NCBI GenBank assembly: GCA_905181635.1
Contig: CAJIYM010000003.1
Coordinates: forward strand, 248,001-312,000
DNA: 64,000 nucleotides
Origin: an uncultured Flavobacteriales bacterium
GTDB lineage: Bacteria > Bacteroidota > Bacteroidia > Flavobacteriales > BACL11
Direction of reading: 5' to 3'
A program made the translations under genes and the position numbers. This document shows, piece by piece, positions 1 through 9,959 of the stretch. The first letter of the stretch is position 1, and every line of letters starts with the position of its first letter. The notes below the pieces were generated by a model. It saw only the letters and a list, made by a program, of their open reading frames with translations. It was not told the DNA's origin and did not search any database.

Positions 1-526
1 CCTTAAATGTCTCTTCTGATCCAATTGGAATTTGCAAAGGCAATGCGTGAGAACCTAACATCTCCTTTACTTGACGACAAACATTTAAAAAGTCAGCACC
101 TTGACGGTCCATTTTATTTACAAAACCAATTCTTGGTACATTATAGTTATCAGCTAATCTCCAATTTGTTTCTGATTGCGGTTCAACACCATCAACAGCA
201 GAAAATAAGAAAACCAAGCCATCTAAAACTCTTAATGACCTATTAACTTCTACTGTAAAATCTACGTGACCAGGAGTATCAATAATATTCACATGATAAT
301 CAGTACCTCTATACCCCCAAGTTAAAGTTGTTGCTGCAGAAGTAATTGTAATTCCTCTTTCTTGTTCTTGCTCCATCCAATCCATTGTAGCAGCACCATC
401 ATGTACTTCTCCAATTTTATGGGAAACTCCTCCGTAATAAAGAATTCTTTCTGTAGTAGTAGTTTTTCCAGCATCAATGTGAGCTGCAATACCAATATTT
501 CTTGTGTAATTTAAATCTCTAGCCAT
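1..526 (-). CDS. fusA: Elongation factor G, N-terminal part (cut by window edge)
   Basis: Translational GTPase that drives ribosome translocation. The minus strand from the ATG at 526-524 reads [20 protein letters not shown], then KTTTTERI (P-loop), the switch I region with RGITI, the G3 motif DTPGHVDF and the G4 motif NKMD, all in EF-G order. About 175 codons are present and the rest lies beyond base 1. It starts 6 bases after the rpsG stop, which is the classical str operon order rpsL-rpsG-fusA. The ORF-track entry 7..246 on the plus strand is a shadow of this gene. Identity is close to certain; only the length is unknown. Confidence 0.97.
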   Translation of the reverse strand, partial: MARDLNYTRNIGIAAHIDAGKTTTTERILYYGGVSHKIGEVHDGAATMDWMEQEQERGITITSAATTLTWGYRGTDYHVNIIDTPGHVDFTVEVNRSLRVLDGLVFLFSAVDGVEPQSETNWRLADNYNVPRIGFVNKMDRQGADFLNVCRQVKEMLGSHALPLQIPIGSEETFK

Positions 527-532
527 TTCTAA

Positions 533-1003
533 TTAAAATCTAAAGTGTGAAAACGCTTTATTTGCTTCTGCCATTCTATGTACATCTTGCTTTTTCTTGT
601 AAGCAGTACCTTCTTCCTTAAAAGCAGCCATCAATTCTGCTGACAACTTAGCATCCATAGTTTTTTCATTTCTTTTTCTTGCAGCAGTAATCATCCACTT
701 CATTCCTAAAGAAACTCTTCTATCCTCCCTTACAGGATGAGGAATTTGGAAAGTTGCCCCACCAATTCTTCTTGACCTTACTTCAACATGAGGCATTACA
801 TTCTCTAGTGCTTTTTTAAACACCACTAATGCTTCTTCCTCTTCAATTTTAGCCGCAATACTATCTAAAGCGGTATAAAATACTTTAAATGCAGTATTCT
901 TTTTACCGTCTAACATTAGATTATTTACAAACCTTGTTACAGTTACACTACCGAACTTTGGGTCTGCTAATAAAATTCTTTTCTTGGCTTTTTTCTTTCT
1001 CAT
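533..1003 (-). CDS. rpsG: 30S ribosomal protein S7
   Basis: Primary 16S rRNA-binding protein that nucleates assembly of the 30S head near the decoding and exit sites. The 156-aa product has the usual bacterial S7 length, a basic N-terminus (MRKKKAKKR), the conserved FVNNLMLDGKK region and the RRIGGATFQIP segment. It lies between rpsL, 13 bases upstream, and fusA, 6 bases downstream, so the three are probably one transcript. No Shine-Dalgarno-like sequence is evident, as is common in Bacteroidota. Confidence 0.98.
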   Translation of the reverse strand: MRKKKAKKRILLADPKFGSVTVTRFVNNLMLDGKKNTAFKVFYTALDSIAAKIEEEEALVVFKKALENVMPHVEVRSRRIGGATFQIPHPVREDRRVSLGMKWMITAARKRNEKTMDAKLSAELMAAFKEEGTAYKKKQDVHRMAEANKAFSHFRF

Positions 1004-1016
1004 TACTTATTATGTA

Positions 1017-1391
1017 TTATTTCTTAGGTTTCTTAGCCCCATATTTTGAACGCCTCTGAGTTCTCTCACTTACTCCTGAAGTATCTAAAGCACCCCTAAC
1101 AATGTGATACCTTACCCCAGGCAAATCTTTTACTCTTCCACCTCTAACTAACACTACAGAGTATTCCTGAAGATTATGTCCTTCCCCTCCAATGTAAGCG
1201 TTTACTTCATTACCATTTGTCAATCTCACCCTTGCAACTTTTCTAAGCGCAGAGTTAGGCTTTTTAGGTGTTGTCGTATAAACCCTAGTACATACTCCCC
1301 TTCTTTGAGGGCAGCTTTTTAAGGCTAACGATTTACTTTTTTTCTGTATATTAGTCCTTCCTTTTCTTACTAATTGTTGTATTGTTGGCAT
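1017..1391 (-). CDS. rpsL: 30S ribosomal protein S12
   Basis: Decoding-centre protein of the 30S subunit. The 124-aa product carries the hallmark [21 protein letters not shown] and the [20 protein letters not shown] segment. Both lysines that are classical streptomycin-resistance positions appear as the wild-type K (in PKKPNS and in RVKDLPG). It is the first gene of the str operon here; a TATATTTG box 26-33 bases upstream of the start codon is a plausible promoter. Confidence 0.98.
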   Translation of the reverse strand: MPTIQQLVRKGRTNIQKKSKSLALKSCPQRRGVCTRVYTTTPKKPNSALRKVARVRLTNGNEVNAYIGGEGHNLQEYSVVLVRGGRVKDLPGVRYHIVRGALDTSGVSERTQRRSKYGAKKPKK

Positions 1392-1416
1392 ATTATATCT
1401 TTACTAAAATGGGCGG

Positions 1417-1424
1417 CAAATATA
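1417..1424 (-). promoter_or_regulatory. Candidate -7 promoter box for the str operon
   Basis: The minus strand reads TATATTTG, matching the Bacteroidota -7 consensus TAnnTTTG, 26 bases before the rpsL ATG. The -33 TTG element is not clear at the usual spacing. Confidence 0.5.
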
Positions 1425-1545
1425 GTAATTTATTGATCAAAACTGAAATCACATTCATTTATTTTTACCTATTTATAAATCCTGATTTTATTCTAACAAA
1501 CAGGGGTTAATATTTTTCCTTATTAAGACAAATTTTATACCCAAC

Positions 1546-1577
1546 AAAAAAGGCACTAAACAAATAGCGCCTTTTTT
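1546..1577 (-). terminator. Rho-independent terminator after the SprB cluster
   Basis: On the minus strand an A-rich arm and GGC, a one-base mismatch, then CTA pair with TAG...GCC across a 6-base loop, followed by a run of T. It sits 21 bases after the stop of the 1598-6007 gene and separates the SprB cluster from rpsL. Confidence 0.75.
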
Positions 1578-1597
1578 CTTTTTTTGGGTTTGTATTA

Positions 1598-4500
1598 TTA
1601 TTTTATAATCAATTTAAAGATTACTTTTTCTTTCTGTTCCACTTCAATTTCTATAAAGTAAATACCACTTGCTTTATTTTCTCTTTTTAGGATATGTTTA
1701 TCTGTATCTATAACATTATACTCCTCTATTAATTTACCAAACACATCTACTAACTTAATACTTGCCTGTTTTACCTGTTTCCCAAAATCAACTGTCGTCT
1801 CTTCTCTAAATGGATTAGGATAAATACTTAAAGCTATCCCAGAAGATAATTGACCAGCACCTGTTGATATATTATCAAAAATGTTTGACTCTACAGTACA
1901 TCCGTTCCCATCAGTTACAACAACATAATAAACACCATAATTAGCAACAATATATGTTACACTAGTACCTATTGAAACAAATGGATTAGACTGTTCTCTC
2001 CAAGAGTATGAGAATGGTGCTGTACCTCCTAATGGAATCCCTGAAGTTAACACATATGAACTCTCCGTAATATTCACACTTAATGCTTCTGGCTCTGTTA
2101 CACTATAAGTAAACTCACGCTCACAACCATTACCATCTGTAACTGTTAGTGTATCAACACCTACAGTTAAATTACTCGCTAATGCAGATGTTTGACCTGA
2201 ATTCCAAGTATAACTATAAGGAGGTATTGTTCCAGAAGATGAAGCCAATATACTACCCGTACTTTCCCCAAAACAATCTACGTGCTCTATTGTAACAGTA
2301 TTCGTTATTGCTGAATACTCTACAACCTCTAAAGTATCACTTACACTACAGCCAAGCGTATTATTATAATTAGCTAATAAAACATAAATACCTGCCACTA
2401 AACTATCTACCTGAACACCTGATCCAATAACAACTCCTGAATTATTTATATTCTCCCAACTGTAACTGTAACCCGGATTCAAGTTAGGATTTAAAATAGT
2501 TAACACCCCTGTTGAAGAAGCATTACAAATAGTATCCGTTAAAATAGATATAGAAGCTACAGTGTAAGTGTCATAATCAACTACCTGCTGATTTACACCC
2601 CCAGCAATAACAGAGGAAGGACAATTATTAATATCTGTTAAAGCAACTGTATAATCCCCTGAGCAAACATTTGATATATAATTATTTGCTGTAATAGAAT
2701 GAGAGGTAATAAATCCTGTCTGATTATCTGTAAGTAAAGCAGTATATAAGGCAACTCCTCCTGACAAACTATCAATCAATATAGTACCATCACAAGCACC
2801 TAAGCAGCTTTCTGAAGTACTCACGGAAATATTAAAGGTTAGGCTAGAAGGCTCAGATAAAACAATACTTCTGTTTACCATACAGTTATTTGTATCTCTA
2901 ATGGTTACTGAATAAACTCCTGAATATAAATTATTAATTGTAGCTGTAGTAGCAGAAGAACCTCCAAACCATTGATAAGCATAAGGTGCATGGCCTCCAG
3001 AAGCGGTTACCTGTGCACCACCATCATTATAACCAAAACAACTTACTTCATTACTATCCAAACCACCACTAGAATATTGATGTAAAGAGGCAACACTTGC
3101 ATCCATACTCTCTAAATAAACACGTAAGGTATCAGTACTTGCACTAGCGATACATCCCTTCGTATCTGTAACAGTAATGGTATAAGAACTATCAGATGAA
3201 TTATAATTATCTGCCAATAAAGCACTAGCAGTAGTAGTTGTTTGTGGTAAATTTAAATTGTCATCCCAAACATAAGTATAGCCTGGAGTCCCTCCATAGG
3301 CAAAAGCAGATAAACTAGCGGTATTAACACCAACACAATAAGGTAATATTGTTTGAGTATCGTCTATCTCAATCATTAATTCTGTAGGCTCATGAGTAAA
3401 TACTGTATCACTTGCACTACACCCTTTTGCATCTGTAACTACAACTATATGTAAACCTGGAGTTAGTGTATTAATCGTATCACCTACCCACTGTCCATTA
3501 TCCCAATCAAAAACATAAGGCAATGTACCTCCTACTGCTGTTGCTGCTGCTAAACCATCATTAGCACCATAACAATCTATCTGATCCAACTCAAATGCCT
3601 CCATACTCAAAGGCTCTGGCTCTGAAATATAAATACTATCAACAACCTCACAACCTAAAATATCTCTAGTAGTTACAAAATAACTACCCTGTAATAGACC
3701 TACTGCTATATCTAAATTAACACCAACAGTCTGCTGACCTTGACTCCAAAAATAAGTGTACACACTAGAAAATCCTCCAACTGAACTAATAGTAGCAATA
3801 CCATCAGCATCGCCATAACAACTAACGTTCTGAATATTAGTTAAATCAGATTCTATCAAAGGGTTCTCAGAAATATAAATACTATCAACAACCTCACAAC
3901 CCCAATCATCTGATAAAGTAACTGAATGATAACCAGAAGTTAAACCATCAGCAATAGATGAAGTCTCTCCATTATCCCATAAATAAGCATAATTAACCTG
4001 ACCACCAGTAGCATATAAAATAGCCTTACCTACACTATCACTATAACAAGCTATACCCTCAACAAGAACCAAACTATCTATACTTAAAGCATTAGAAGGC
4101 TCTGGAACATTAAAAGTATAATCAACAAAACATCCCCTAACATCATAAATATGTAATACATAAATACCTGCAAATAAATCAAATAAAGTATCGCGCTGAA
4201 AGATGTAACTAGATGAAGATTGTACAGTATCCCCCTGAGAATCTAACCAATAATAAGCATAAGGACCCCAACCACCTCCAGCATCTCCAACCAACATACC
4301 CGTATTATCCCCCTTACAAGGAATACCAAATATCTGAGCAGAAGCCTGCAAGGCAACCTGAGGCTCAATAATATTAACACTAGTAAATGTGTCACAACCA
4401 TTTGCATCCTCAACAGATAAATAATAACTACCTGCAATCAAACCAATAGCAGTATCGTTATCACTAAAACTAACAGGATTACCACTCTCATACCAAGAAT

Positions 4501-6007
4501 AAATATAACCAGGTGTACCTCCAGCAGAAGAACCAACAACAAAGCCAGAACTACCACCATAACAAACAGCAACTTTAGAGGAAGCTAAAGCCTGTAAAGG
4601 ATAAGAAGGGGAGGAAACTATTACCGTATCTCGCATCATACAATCATTATCATCTACCACTGAAATAATATAGGTGCCACCGGAAAGATTTTCAAATAAA
4701 CTATCTAAAGGGTAAGCATTAAGACTAAGAGTTCCATTTAGAAAATATGAATAATGATCATTGAGACCACCTTCAGCCAAAATACTAATTTGTCCATCAG
4801 AACCATTGTAACAATTTACACCAATAGGGAAAGAATTAACTAAAACAGGGTTTTGTATTTGCCCAACAACAATTGTATCCTGAGAATTACTTATTCCAGC
4901 AGCAACATTAACAATATATGTTCCTGGAAATAAATCTGTAAAAGTATAACTACTTACAGATAGATTAAGTGCAGATAGAACTAAAGAACCATTCATATCA
5001 AGTAATTCTGCATTCCATAATGGCAGAAGAGTATCTGGACTACAAGTTATAGTTGCATCATCACCTAAACATGAAGCCTGAGTAGTCGTTAAATCTAAAT
5101 TAAAACAAGCTGAAACAGTTATCACAACTGAATCAGAAAGAATACCAGAAGCACAAGAACCTACAATTGAAGCAAAATATGTAGTTGATGATGATATGTT
5201 AACAGGTAATGTTGGGCCTGTACCTAAAATATTTCCATTCGCATCAGTCCAAGTATTTGATCCAGCAACAACAGGAACATAAGCAATTGTATTAATGGTA
5301 TATGAATTAGCTGGTGTATTTGGTAAAAACTCCCAACCTTCATTAGTTGCTGTCCATTGTAAACCAAAATTTCTTGGAGCAGCAAGTGTAGGGTCAGTAA
5401 CAATATCCCAATTAGCTGATGTAGCATCTACTAAACCATGAACTCCATTACCACCATTCCAACCAGTACATAAAGGCTTGTCTTGAAGAAACATTTCAAT
5501 CTTATCAGACCCTTCATACAAAACAACTTGCGCTGTATATAAATCCGAGGTACAAGAAAACATTGGCACAGCACACCAAGTTACAACAAATTTTCTATTT
5601 GGCGCAATCCCAATCATACCGTAATAAACTGCTCCTCCAATTCCTGTATTTATGTCTTGCCAAGGTGCCATTATTGCATTCTCAGGCAATCCACCAGGAT
5701 TAGGTATTGCTTGACCAATATTCCAGGGGGAATAAGCACTAGCTTGAGTACCATCAAAAGTAATATAACTATTTCCAGAAACCACTAAAGAAGTGTACGG
5801 AATACCATAAAAATTAAAGGTGAAACCAATCGGAACTAGTACATCGTGCTGATCATCAACTGACATTGAACTCTGATTAGCACTTAAAGCATATAAAGTA
5901 TCTTGATAGCTACCACACACTGAAGTGTCATTAGAAATAATAATCTGTGCGTTAACTGAATTATAACCAATTAATAATATCACCAAAAAAAATAGCCCTC
6001 TTTTCAT
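1598..6007 (-). CDS. Giant SprB-repeat secreted protein, type A T9SS tail (copy 1)
   Basis: Predicted 1469-aa cell-surface or secreted protein. Residues 1-20 are a signal peptide ending VNAQ. Residues about 20-300 form a head with a nidogen-like look (VLVPIGFTFNFYG, MAPWQDIN). Then come about 12 SprB-type modules of 75-95 residues, each opening with a Cys-x-Gly-x-x-x-Gly pattern (NVSCYGDADG, QIDCYGANDG, EVSCFGYNDG) and closing with a D-x-x-G-C motif, so paired cysteines per module are likely. The C-terminus has a type A T9SS sorting domain (IYPNPF, VDVFGK, ASGIYFIEIE). SprB repeats are known from flavobacterial gliding adhesins, but the function of this protein is unknown. Residues about 470-1457 are essentially identical to residues 636-1623 of the 9960-14864 product, while the head and last dozen residues differ. 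Last gene of a three-gene same-strand cluster. Confidence 0.88.
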   Translation of the reverse strand: MKRGLFFLVILLIGYNSVNAQIIISNDTSVCGSYQDTLYALSANQSSMSVDDQHDVLVPIGFTFNFYGIPYTSLVVSGNSYITFDGTQASAYSPWNIGQAIPNPGGLPENAIMAPWQDINTGIGGAVYYGMIGIAPNRKFVVTWCAVPMFSCTSDLYTAQVVLYEGSDKIEMFLQDKPLCTGWNGGNGVHGLVDATSANWDIVTDPTLAAPRNFGLQWTATNEGWEFLPNTPANSYTINTIAYVPVVAGSNTWTDANGNILGTGPTLPVNISSSTTYFASIVGSCASGILSDSVVITVSACFNLDLTTTQASCLGDDATITCSPDTLLPLWNAELLDMNGSLVLSALNLSVSSYTFTDLFPGTYIVNVAAGISNSQDTIVVGQIQNPVLVNSFPIGVNCYNGSDGQISILAEGGLNDHYSYFLNGTLSLNAYPLDSLFENLSGGTYIISVVDDNDCMMRDTVIVSSPSYPLQALASSKVAVCYGGSSGFVVGSSAGGTPGYIYSWYESGNPVSFSDNDTAIGLIAGSYYLSVEDANGCDTFTSVNIIEPQVALQASAQIFGIPCKGDNTGMLVGDAGGGWGPYAYYWLDSQGDTVQSSSSYIFQRDTLFDLFAGIYVLHIYDVRGCFVDYTFNVPEPSNALSIDSLVLVEGIACYSDSVGKAILYATGGQVNYAYLWDNGETSSIADGLTSGYHSVTLSDDWGCEVVDSIYISENPLIESDLTNIQNVSCYGDADGIATISSVGGFSSVYTYFWSQGQQTVGVNLDIAVGLLQGSYFVTTRDILGCEVVDSIYISEPEPLSMEAFELDQIDCYGANDGLAAATAVGGTLPYVFDWDNGQWVGDTINTLTPGLHIVVVTDAKGCSASDTVFTHEPTELMIEIDDTQTILPYCVGVNTASLSAFAYGGTPGYTYVWDDNLNLPQTTTTASALLADNYNSSDSSYTITVTDTKGCIASASTDTLRVYLESMDASVASLHQYSSGGLDSNEVSCFGYNDGGAQVTASGGHAPYAYQWFGGSSATTATINNLYSGVYSVTIRDTNNCMVNRSIVLSEPSSLTFNISVSTSESCLGACDGTILIDSLSGGVALYTALLTDNQTGFITSHSITANNYISNVCSGDYTVALTDINNCPSSVIAGGVNQQVVDYDTYTVASISILTDTICNASSTGVLTILNPNLNPGYSYSWENINNSGVVIGSGVQVDSLVAGIYVLLANYNNTLGCSVSDTLEVVEYSAITNTVTIEHVDCFGESTGSILASSSGTIPPYSYTWNSGQTSALASNLTVGVDTLTVTDGNGCEREFTYSVTEPEALSVNITESSYVLTSGIPLGGTAPFSYSWREQSNPFVSIGTSVTYIVANYGVYYVVVTDGNGCTVESNIFDNISTGAGQLSSGIALSIYPNPFREETTVDFGKQVKQASIKLVDVFGKLIEEYNVIDTDKHILKRENKASGIYFIEIEVEQKEKVIFKLIIK
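3624..3655. repeat. 32-bp exact internal repeat, unit 1
   Basis: The 32 bases at 3624-3655 recur at 3870-3901. Both encode the linker CEVVDSIYISE between consecutive SprB modules. The same pair occurs in the second copy of the long repeat at +8359. Confidence 0.8.
3870..3901. repeat. 32-bp exact internal repeat, unit 2
   Basis: Second unit of the repeat at 3624-3655; identical codons for the module-joining linker, unlike other linkers in the protein, which suggests recent local copying between adjacent modules. Confidence 0.8.
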
Positions 6008-6030
6008 AATTTAATATTTTATTTTATAAT

Positions 6031-6038
6031 CAAAATTA
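6031..6038 (-). promoter_or_regulatory. Candidate -7 box for the 1598-6007 gene
   Basis: Minus strand TAATTTTG, matching TAnnTTTG, 23 bases before the start codon. It suggests that the gene may have its own promoter besides any read-through from the upstream SprB genes. Confidence 0.45.
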
Positions 6039-6100
6039 GGTAATATCGTTAGAAACCACAATACGTTATAAAGCGTAATTTTGTTTTATCTTAATTTCTT

Positions 6101-9100
6101 TTACCTTAATAATGTTACTGAACCTTTCTTATCATAATAATAACCGTCAACACCCTTTCCTTCAAAAACATAAAAGTAAACACCCTCTGGTAAATCTTTC
6201 CCATCAATACCTTTACCCTTCCAAGATTTATCGGACCCAACCCATGTATATACTAATTGACCCCATCTATTAAAGATTTGAACATCTACTATTCCCATGG
6301 CATATTCAAAGAACAAAAACTCATCATTAATTCCATCTTGATTAGGGGTAAATACATTTTTAACTTCGGGTACACCTTGAACTTCAATAATGAATTCGAC
6401 AGAATCTTGGCAACCTGTAACTTCATTAGTTAGCATTACAAAAACATTATTAATCCCTAACTCATCTTCATCAAACTCATGATCAAAGACTTCATTATCT
6501 ATTTGATTTACTCCATTAAAATATTCTGCTAAACCATTCTGCCAAATCCATTCAAAGCCATAAGATTCTAAAGAAATAGTTGAATCAATGAAGCTAATTT
6601 TTTTGGGACCATGAAATGGACCAGCATAATTAATAGTAGTAACCTGTGCAATAAATTCAATTGGCTCAGTATAAACAACAGTTGTAGCAACATCATTACA
6701 ACCATTTGCATCATTTACACTAACAGTATAACTAAATCCTGCTGACAAATTATCTGATATAGTATCTCCAATAATTGTATTTATAGATCCTGTTGAAGAC
6801 ATACTTAGCCAAGAAATATCATATCCAAATACATTATTATTTTCAACTCCACCATCTATTGTTACTTCCGCCCACCCGTCAGCAGCAGCAAAACAAGAAA
6901 CTTGGTAGCTAGAAGATGGGTTTGATTCTGTAACAAAAATACTAAGTAAAGTTGGCTCAGTAATTTCAATTATGCCACTTCCTTCACAATTATTTGCATC
7001 AGTTGATGTAACGGTATATATACCAGCACTTAATATTGTAGGAGTATGTTGCTCATTACTTACAATATTATTTAAAGCATCAGTCCAAACAAAAGAAACA
7101 CCTGACCCTGTAGCAATAGCTGAAGCATCAGAAGCGCCATTACAACTCACATCAAAATCACCATAATATAATGAATCTACTTCAACTAAAGCTACTGGAG
7201 CATTAGGTTGTAAGATTACAATAGTATCAGTATAAGTACAACCTTGAAGATCAGTAACTATAACCGTATAATTTCCAGAAGATAAACCAGTTGCATTTTG
7301 AGTTGTTTGAGCGTTACTCCACAAATAATTAATTGTTCCCGAACCATTAACGGGATTTACAATTGCTTCACCATCACTCAAACCAAAACAACTAACATGA
7401 GTTGGAGTAATATCACTAATTATAGATGCATTTTCTGTTACTTCGTAAGATTGCGTAAAAATACAACCCTGCGCATCAATAATTTCAACCGCATAAGTTG
7501 CTGCAGTAAGATTGGATAAAATATATAATCCATTAGTATTATCTATTAATCCATTTGGATAAACGCTAGTTGTATCCCAACGCAAATCATATGGAGATGT
7601 TCCACCAGAAATATTCAAACCTATTTCACCATCATTTAAAGAATAACAGCTGACGTTTGTAATATTTTCTCCATCTATAATTGGAGTTGATCCTGGCAGA
7701 ATGGTAAATGAAAAGTTGTTATCACATCCATAATATGGAATTCCAAAAGAACTGCTATCAGCATAATGAGTAACTAACCAATAATCTCCAGGAGAAAAAG
7801 CGCCAAAGTAAGTGCCAGCTCCATTACTAATATCTGATCCAGAAGGATTTCCAGCGTTATCATTTTCCCAAGTATAAGTAAATAAAGGATTAGGATCTAG
7901 CACCTGCCCTGTACCATTATTTGTGTTGTAACAAGTTGAAGCATTTAATTCTAAAATTGGGTCAGGTATTGCTAATGAAGCATTTATATCTCTTTCAAAA
8001 CCTGGAGTACCAGCACCAAAAGTTACTGCACCCTCACAATTATTATCATCTGTAATATAAATTGAATGCGTACCTGTTGCTAAATTAAAGATCAATGAAT
8101 CATTTATTATTAAAACTTGATTTACTAAAGGAATAGGGAATGTATTGGCTTCCAAAATATCATAATAATATTCTCCTGTACCGCCATTAACATGAACCCA
8201 AAATTGTCCATTTTCAGCACCTAAACAAGTTGCATCAACTGTATTATAAATATCGTATTGTAATTGAGTTGGTTGATTCAAATATGAACCAATTGTTATT
8301 TCACAACCATTGTCATCTTCAATAACCACCGCATAACTTCCAAAATACAATGAACTGATAATATTACCTGTTCCCGTATAAGAATTTGGACCATTCCAAC
8401 TATACGAATAAGGAGGTAAACCTCCTACAACATTAGTAGCAGTTAAAGCTCCATCATATAAACCAAAACAAGATACTGAATCTCCTGTTATAATCACTGA
8501 ATCTGGATTCATACTGTTTGTAATAGAATCTAAATCAAAACTATCCTGAGCAATACAATTTCTTTCATCCATGACTGTAATCGTATACTGATCTGCTTGA
8601 AGATTATATGCACAAGCAGTAGTTTGCAATAATACGTCATTCCAAGCATAGGCATAATCTGGAGTTCCTCCACTAGCAATTGCACATAATTCACCTGAAA
8701 AAGTATTAGAACAATATGCATATATAGCTAAACTATCAATTATATCAACTACTAACTCAGTAGGCTCAGTAATTAATACAGTGTCAGATGCTGTACACCC
8801 ATTTGCATCTGTAACATAAACGGTATGTATTCCAGGACTCAAACTATCAATATTCTGACCAGTAGGTCCGTTAATACTATCCCACACGAAAGTATATCCT
8901 AATGTCCCTTGAGTAGCAGATGCAAAAGCTGTACCATCATTAAAACCATAACATTGCACTGGCTGAGTTGGTAATTGACCTGGAATTGGAGCTCCGTTAC
9001 CAATTGCATTAGCAAATAATTCATCGGGTTGAGTAATAGTAAATGTAATCGTTTTTCTACATCCAATTGCATCCTCAATCAAAACATCATGTCCTCCATA

Positions 9101-9859
9101 ACAGACGTTAAAAGCAGTATCAGGACCACTTCCATAATAAACCTGTCCGATATCCCAGCTATAAATATGAGGTAAAATACCACCTGCTGATGAAAATTGA
9201 ACATTTGCATCACAGGATCCAAAACAAGAAACTTGATTCAATATATCAGCAACTCCTGTAATAGGAGGATGAGAATTTATAATTTCAATAGAAGATTGAA
9301 ACGTACATCCATTTGTATCAGTAACAGTAACTACATGATTTGCTGCCCATAAATTAATCACTAATTGCGTATTTTGGCCATTATCCCAAGAATAAGTGTA
9401 TGGAAATGTCCCTCCAATAGCATTCTCCGCATATGCAATACCTGAAGAGTCTCCATAACAATCAACATTTGAATACAAGGTAATTAATGTACTCAACGAG
9501 TCTTGAGGCTGACTAACTGTATAAAAGGTATCCTGAAAACAAGTTGGGTTTACCAAATCTGTAATTGTAACATTATAAACACCTGTAGGCAAATTTGTAA
9601 TATCTTGAACTATGTCAGTAGTATTCCAAGCATAAGCATAAAGACCTGTACTGTCTAATAATACTAAATCTATTGCCCCACTTGTTCCTGAATAGCAACG
9701 AACATCAGTTACAATTGCGCTATCAATAATTTGACAATCCTGAGACTTCGCTGTAATTGAAAATACTAGTCCTATAAACATAAAGAGTAACGATTTGATT
9801 CTATCGGTACTTTTGGATAATTTATTTCTCATATTTTTACTGATATATTTATTCTTCAT
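6101..9859 (-). CDS. SprB-repeat protein with type B (gliding-motility-associated) T9SS C-terminal domain
   Basis: Predicted 1252-aa surface protein. A signal peptide with a long basic n-region ends about residue 40 (SITAKSQ); the Met at residue 10 (MRNKLSKS) is an equally good start. About 12 SprB modules follow (DVRCYSG, NVDCYGDSSG, QVSCFGSCD, HVSCFGLSDG, QVSCFAAADG), then a PKD-like segment. The C-terminus is the CHU_C / gliding-motility-associated domain: FTPNQDGINDEF, VQIFNRWGQLVY, LPEGVYFYVFEG and a final GSVTLLR. Type B domains are usually handled with a PorP/SprF-like partner, none of which is in the window. Its module sequences differ from those of both flanking proteins, so it did not take part in the 3-kb repeat event even though it lies between the two copies. 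Confidence 0.88.
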   Translation of the reverse strand: MKNKYISKNMRNKLSKSTDRIKSLLFMFIGLVFSITAKSQDCQIIDSAIVTDVRCYSGTSGAIDLVLLDSTGLYAYAWNTTDIVQDITNLPTGVYNVTITDLVNPTCFQDTFYTVSQPQDSLSTLITLYSNVDCYGDSSGIAYAENAIGGTFPYTYSWDNGQNTQLVINLWAANHVVTVTDTNGCTFQSSIEIINSHPPITGVADILNQVSCFGSCDANVQFSSAGGILPHIYSWDIGQVYYGSGPDTAFNVCYGGHDVLIEDAIGCRKTITFTITQPDELFANAIGNGAPIPGQLPTQPVQCYGFNDGTAFASATQGTLGYTFVWDSINGPTGQNIDSLSPGIHTVYVTDANGCTASDTVLITEPTELVVDIIDSLAIYAYCSNTFSGELCAIASGGTPDYAYAWNDVLLQTTACAYNLQADQYTITVMDERNCIAQDSFDLDSITNSMNPDSVIITGDSVSCFGLYDGALTATNVVGGLPPYSYSWNGPNSYTGTGNIISSLYFGSYAVVIEDDNGCEITIGSYLNQPTQLQYDIYNTVDATCLGAENGQFWVHVNGGTGEYYYDILEANTFPIPLVNQVLIINDSLIFNLATGTHSIYITDDNNCEGAVTFGAGTPGFERDINASLAIPDPILELNASTCYNTNNGTGQVLDPNPLFTYTWENDNAGNPSGSDISNGAGTYFGAFSPGDYWLVTHYADSSSFGIPYYGCDNNFSFTILPGSTPIIDGENITNVSCYSLNDGEIGLNISGGTSPYDLRWDTTSVYPNGLIDNTNGLYILSNLTAATYAVEIIDAQGCIFTQSYEVTENASIISDITPTHVSCFGLSDGEAIVNPVNGSGTINYLWSNAQTTQNATGLSSGNYTVIVTDLQGCTYTDTIVILQPNAPVALVEVDSLYYGDFDVSCNGASDASAIATGSGVSFVWTDALNNIVSNEQHTPTILSAGIYTVTSTDANNCEGSGIIEITEPTLLSIFVTESNPSSSYQVSCFAAADGWAEVTIDGGVENNNVFGYDISWLSMSSTGSINTIIGDTISDNLSAGFSYTVSVNDANGCNDVATTVVYTEPIEFIAQVTTINYAGPFHGPKKISFIDSTISLESYGFEWIWQNGLAEYFNGVNQIDNEVFDHEFDEDELGINNVFVMLTNEVTGCQDSVEFIIEVQGVPEVKNVFTPNQDGINDEFLFFEYAMGIVDVQIFNRWGQLVYTWVGSDKSWKGKGIDGKDLPEGVYFYVFEGKGVDGYYYDKKGSVTLLR

Positions 9860-9888
9860 TTTTCAATTTTAACTTTTTAACAATTTTG

Positions 9889-9896
9889 CAAATATA
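9889..9896 (-). promoter_or_regulatory. Candidate -7 box for the 6101-9859 gene
   Basis: Minus strand TATATTTG 29 bases before the start codon of the middle SprB gene, in a 100-bp gap that shows no terminator hairpin. Confidence 0.5.
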
Positions 9897-9959
9897 CGCT
9901 TATATTAATAAGTACTTATTTAGCGGGTAATATTTAGCAACAATCAATTTTTAATAAAC

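Larger units (their letters stand above)
1638..4601. repeat. Long direct repeat, copy 1 (pairs with 9997-12960)
   Basis: About 2,964 bp repeated at a constant offset of 8,359 bp. I saw one mismatch near one end (1661 versus 10020) and three near the other (around 4576-4580); the translations between are the same in the ORF track. The match stops abruptly at both edges: outside it, the upstream module is recognisably homologous but strongly diverged and the last 12-13 codons differ. This pattern suggests gene conversion or very recent duplication of a C-terminal cassette. Confidence 0.93.

Noticed and set aside
7-246. Plus-strand ORF of 79 aa at the window start
   Set aside because: Antisense shadow of fusA, whose minus-strand frame is clearly coding.
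4243-4437. 64-aa minus-strand ORF, identical to the one at 12602-12796
   Set aside because: Out-of-frame shadow inside the SprB repeats; the two are identical only because of the long direct repeat.
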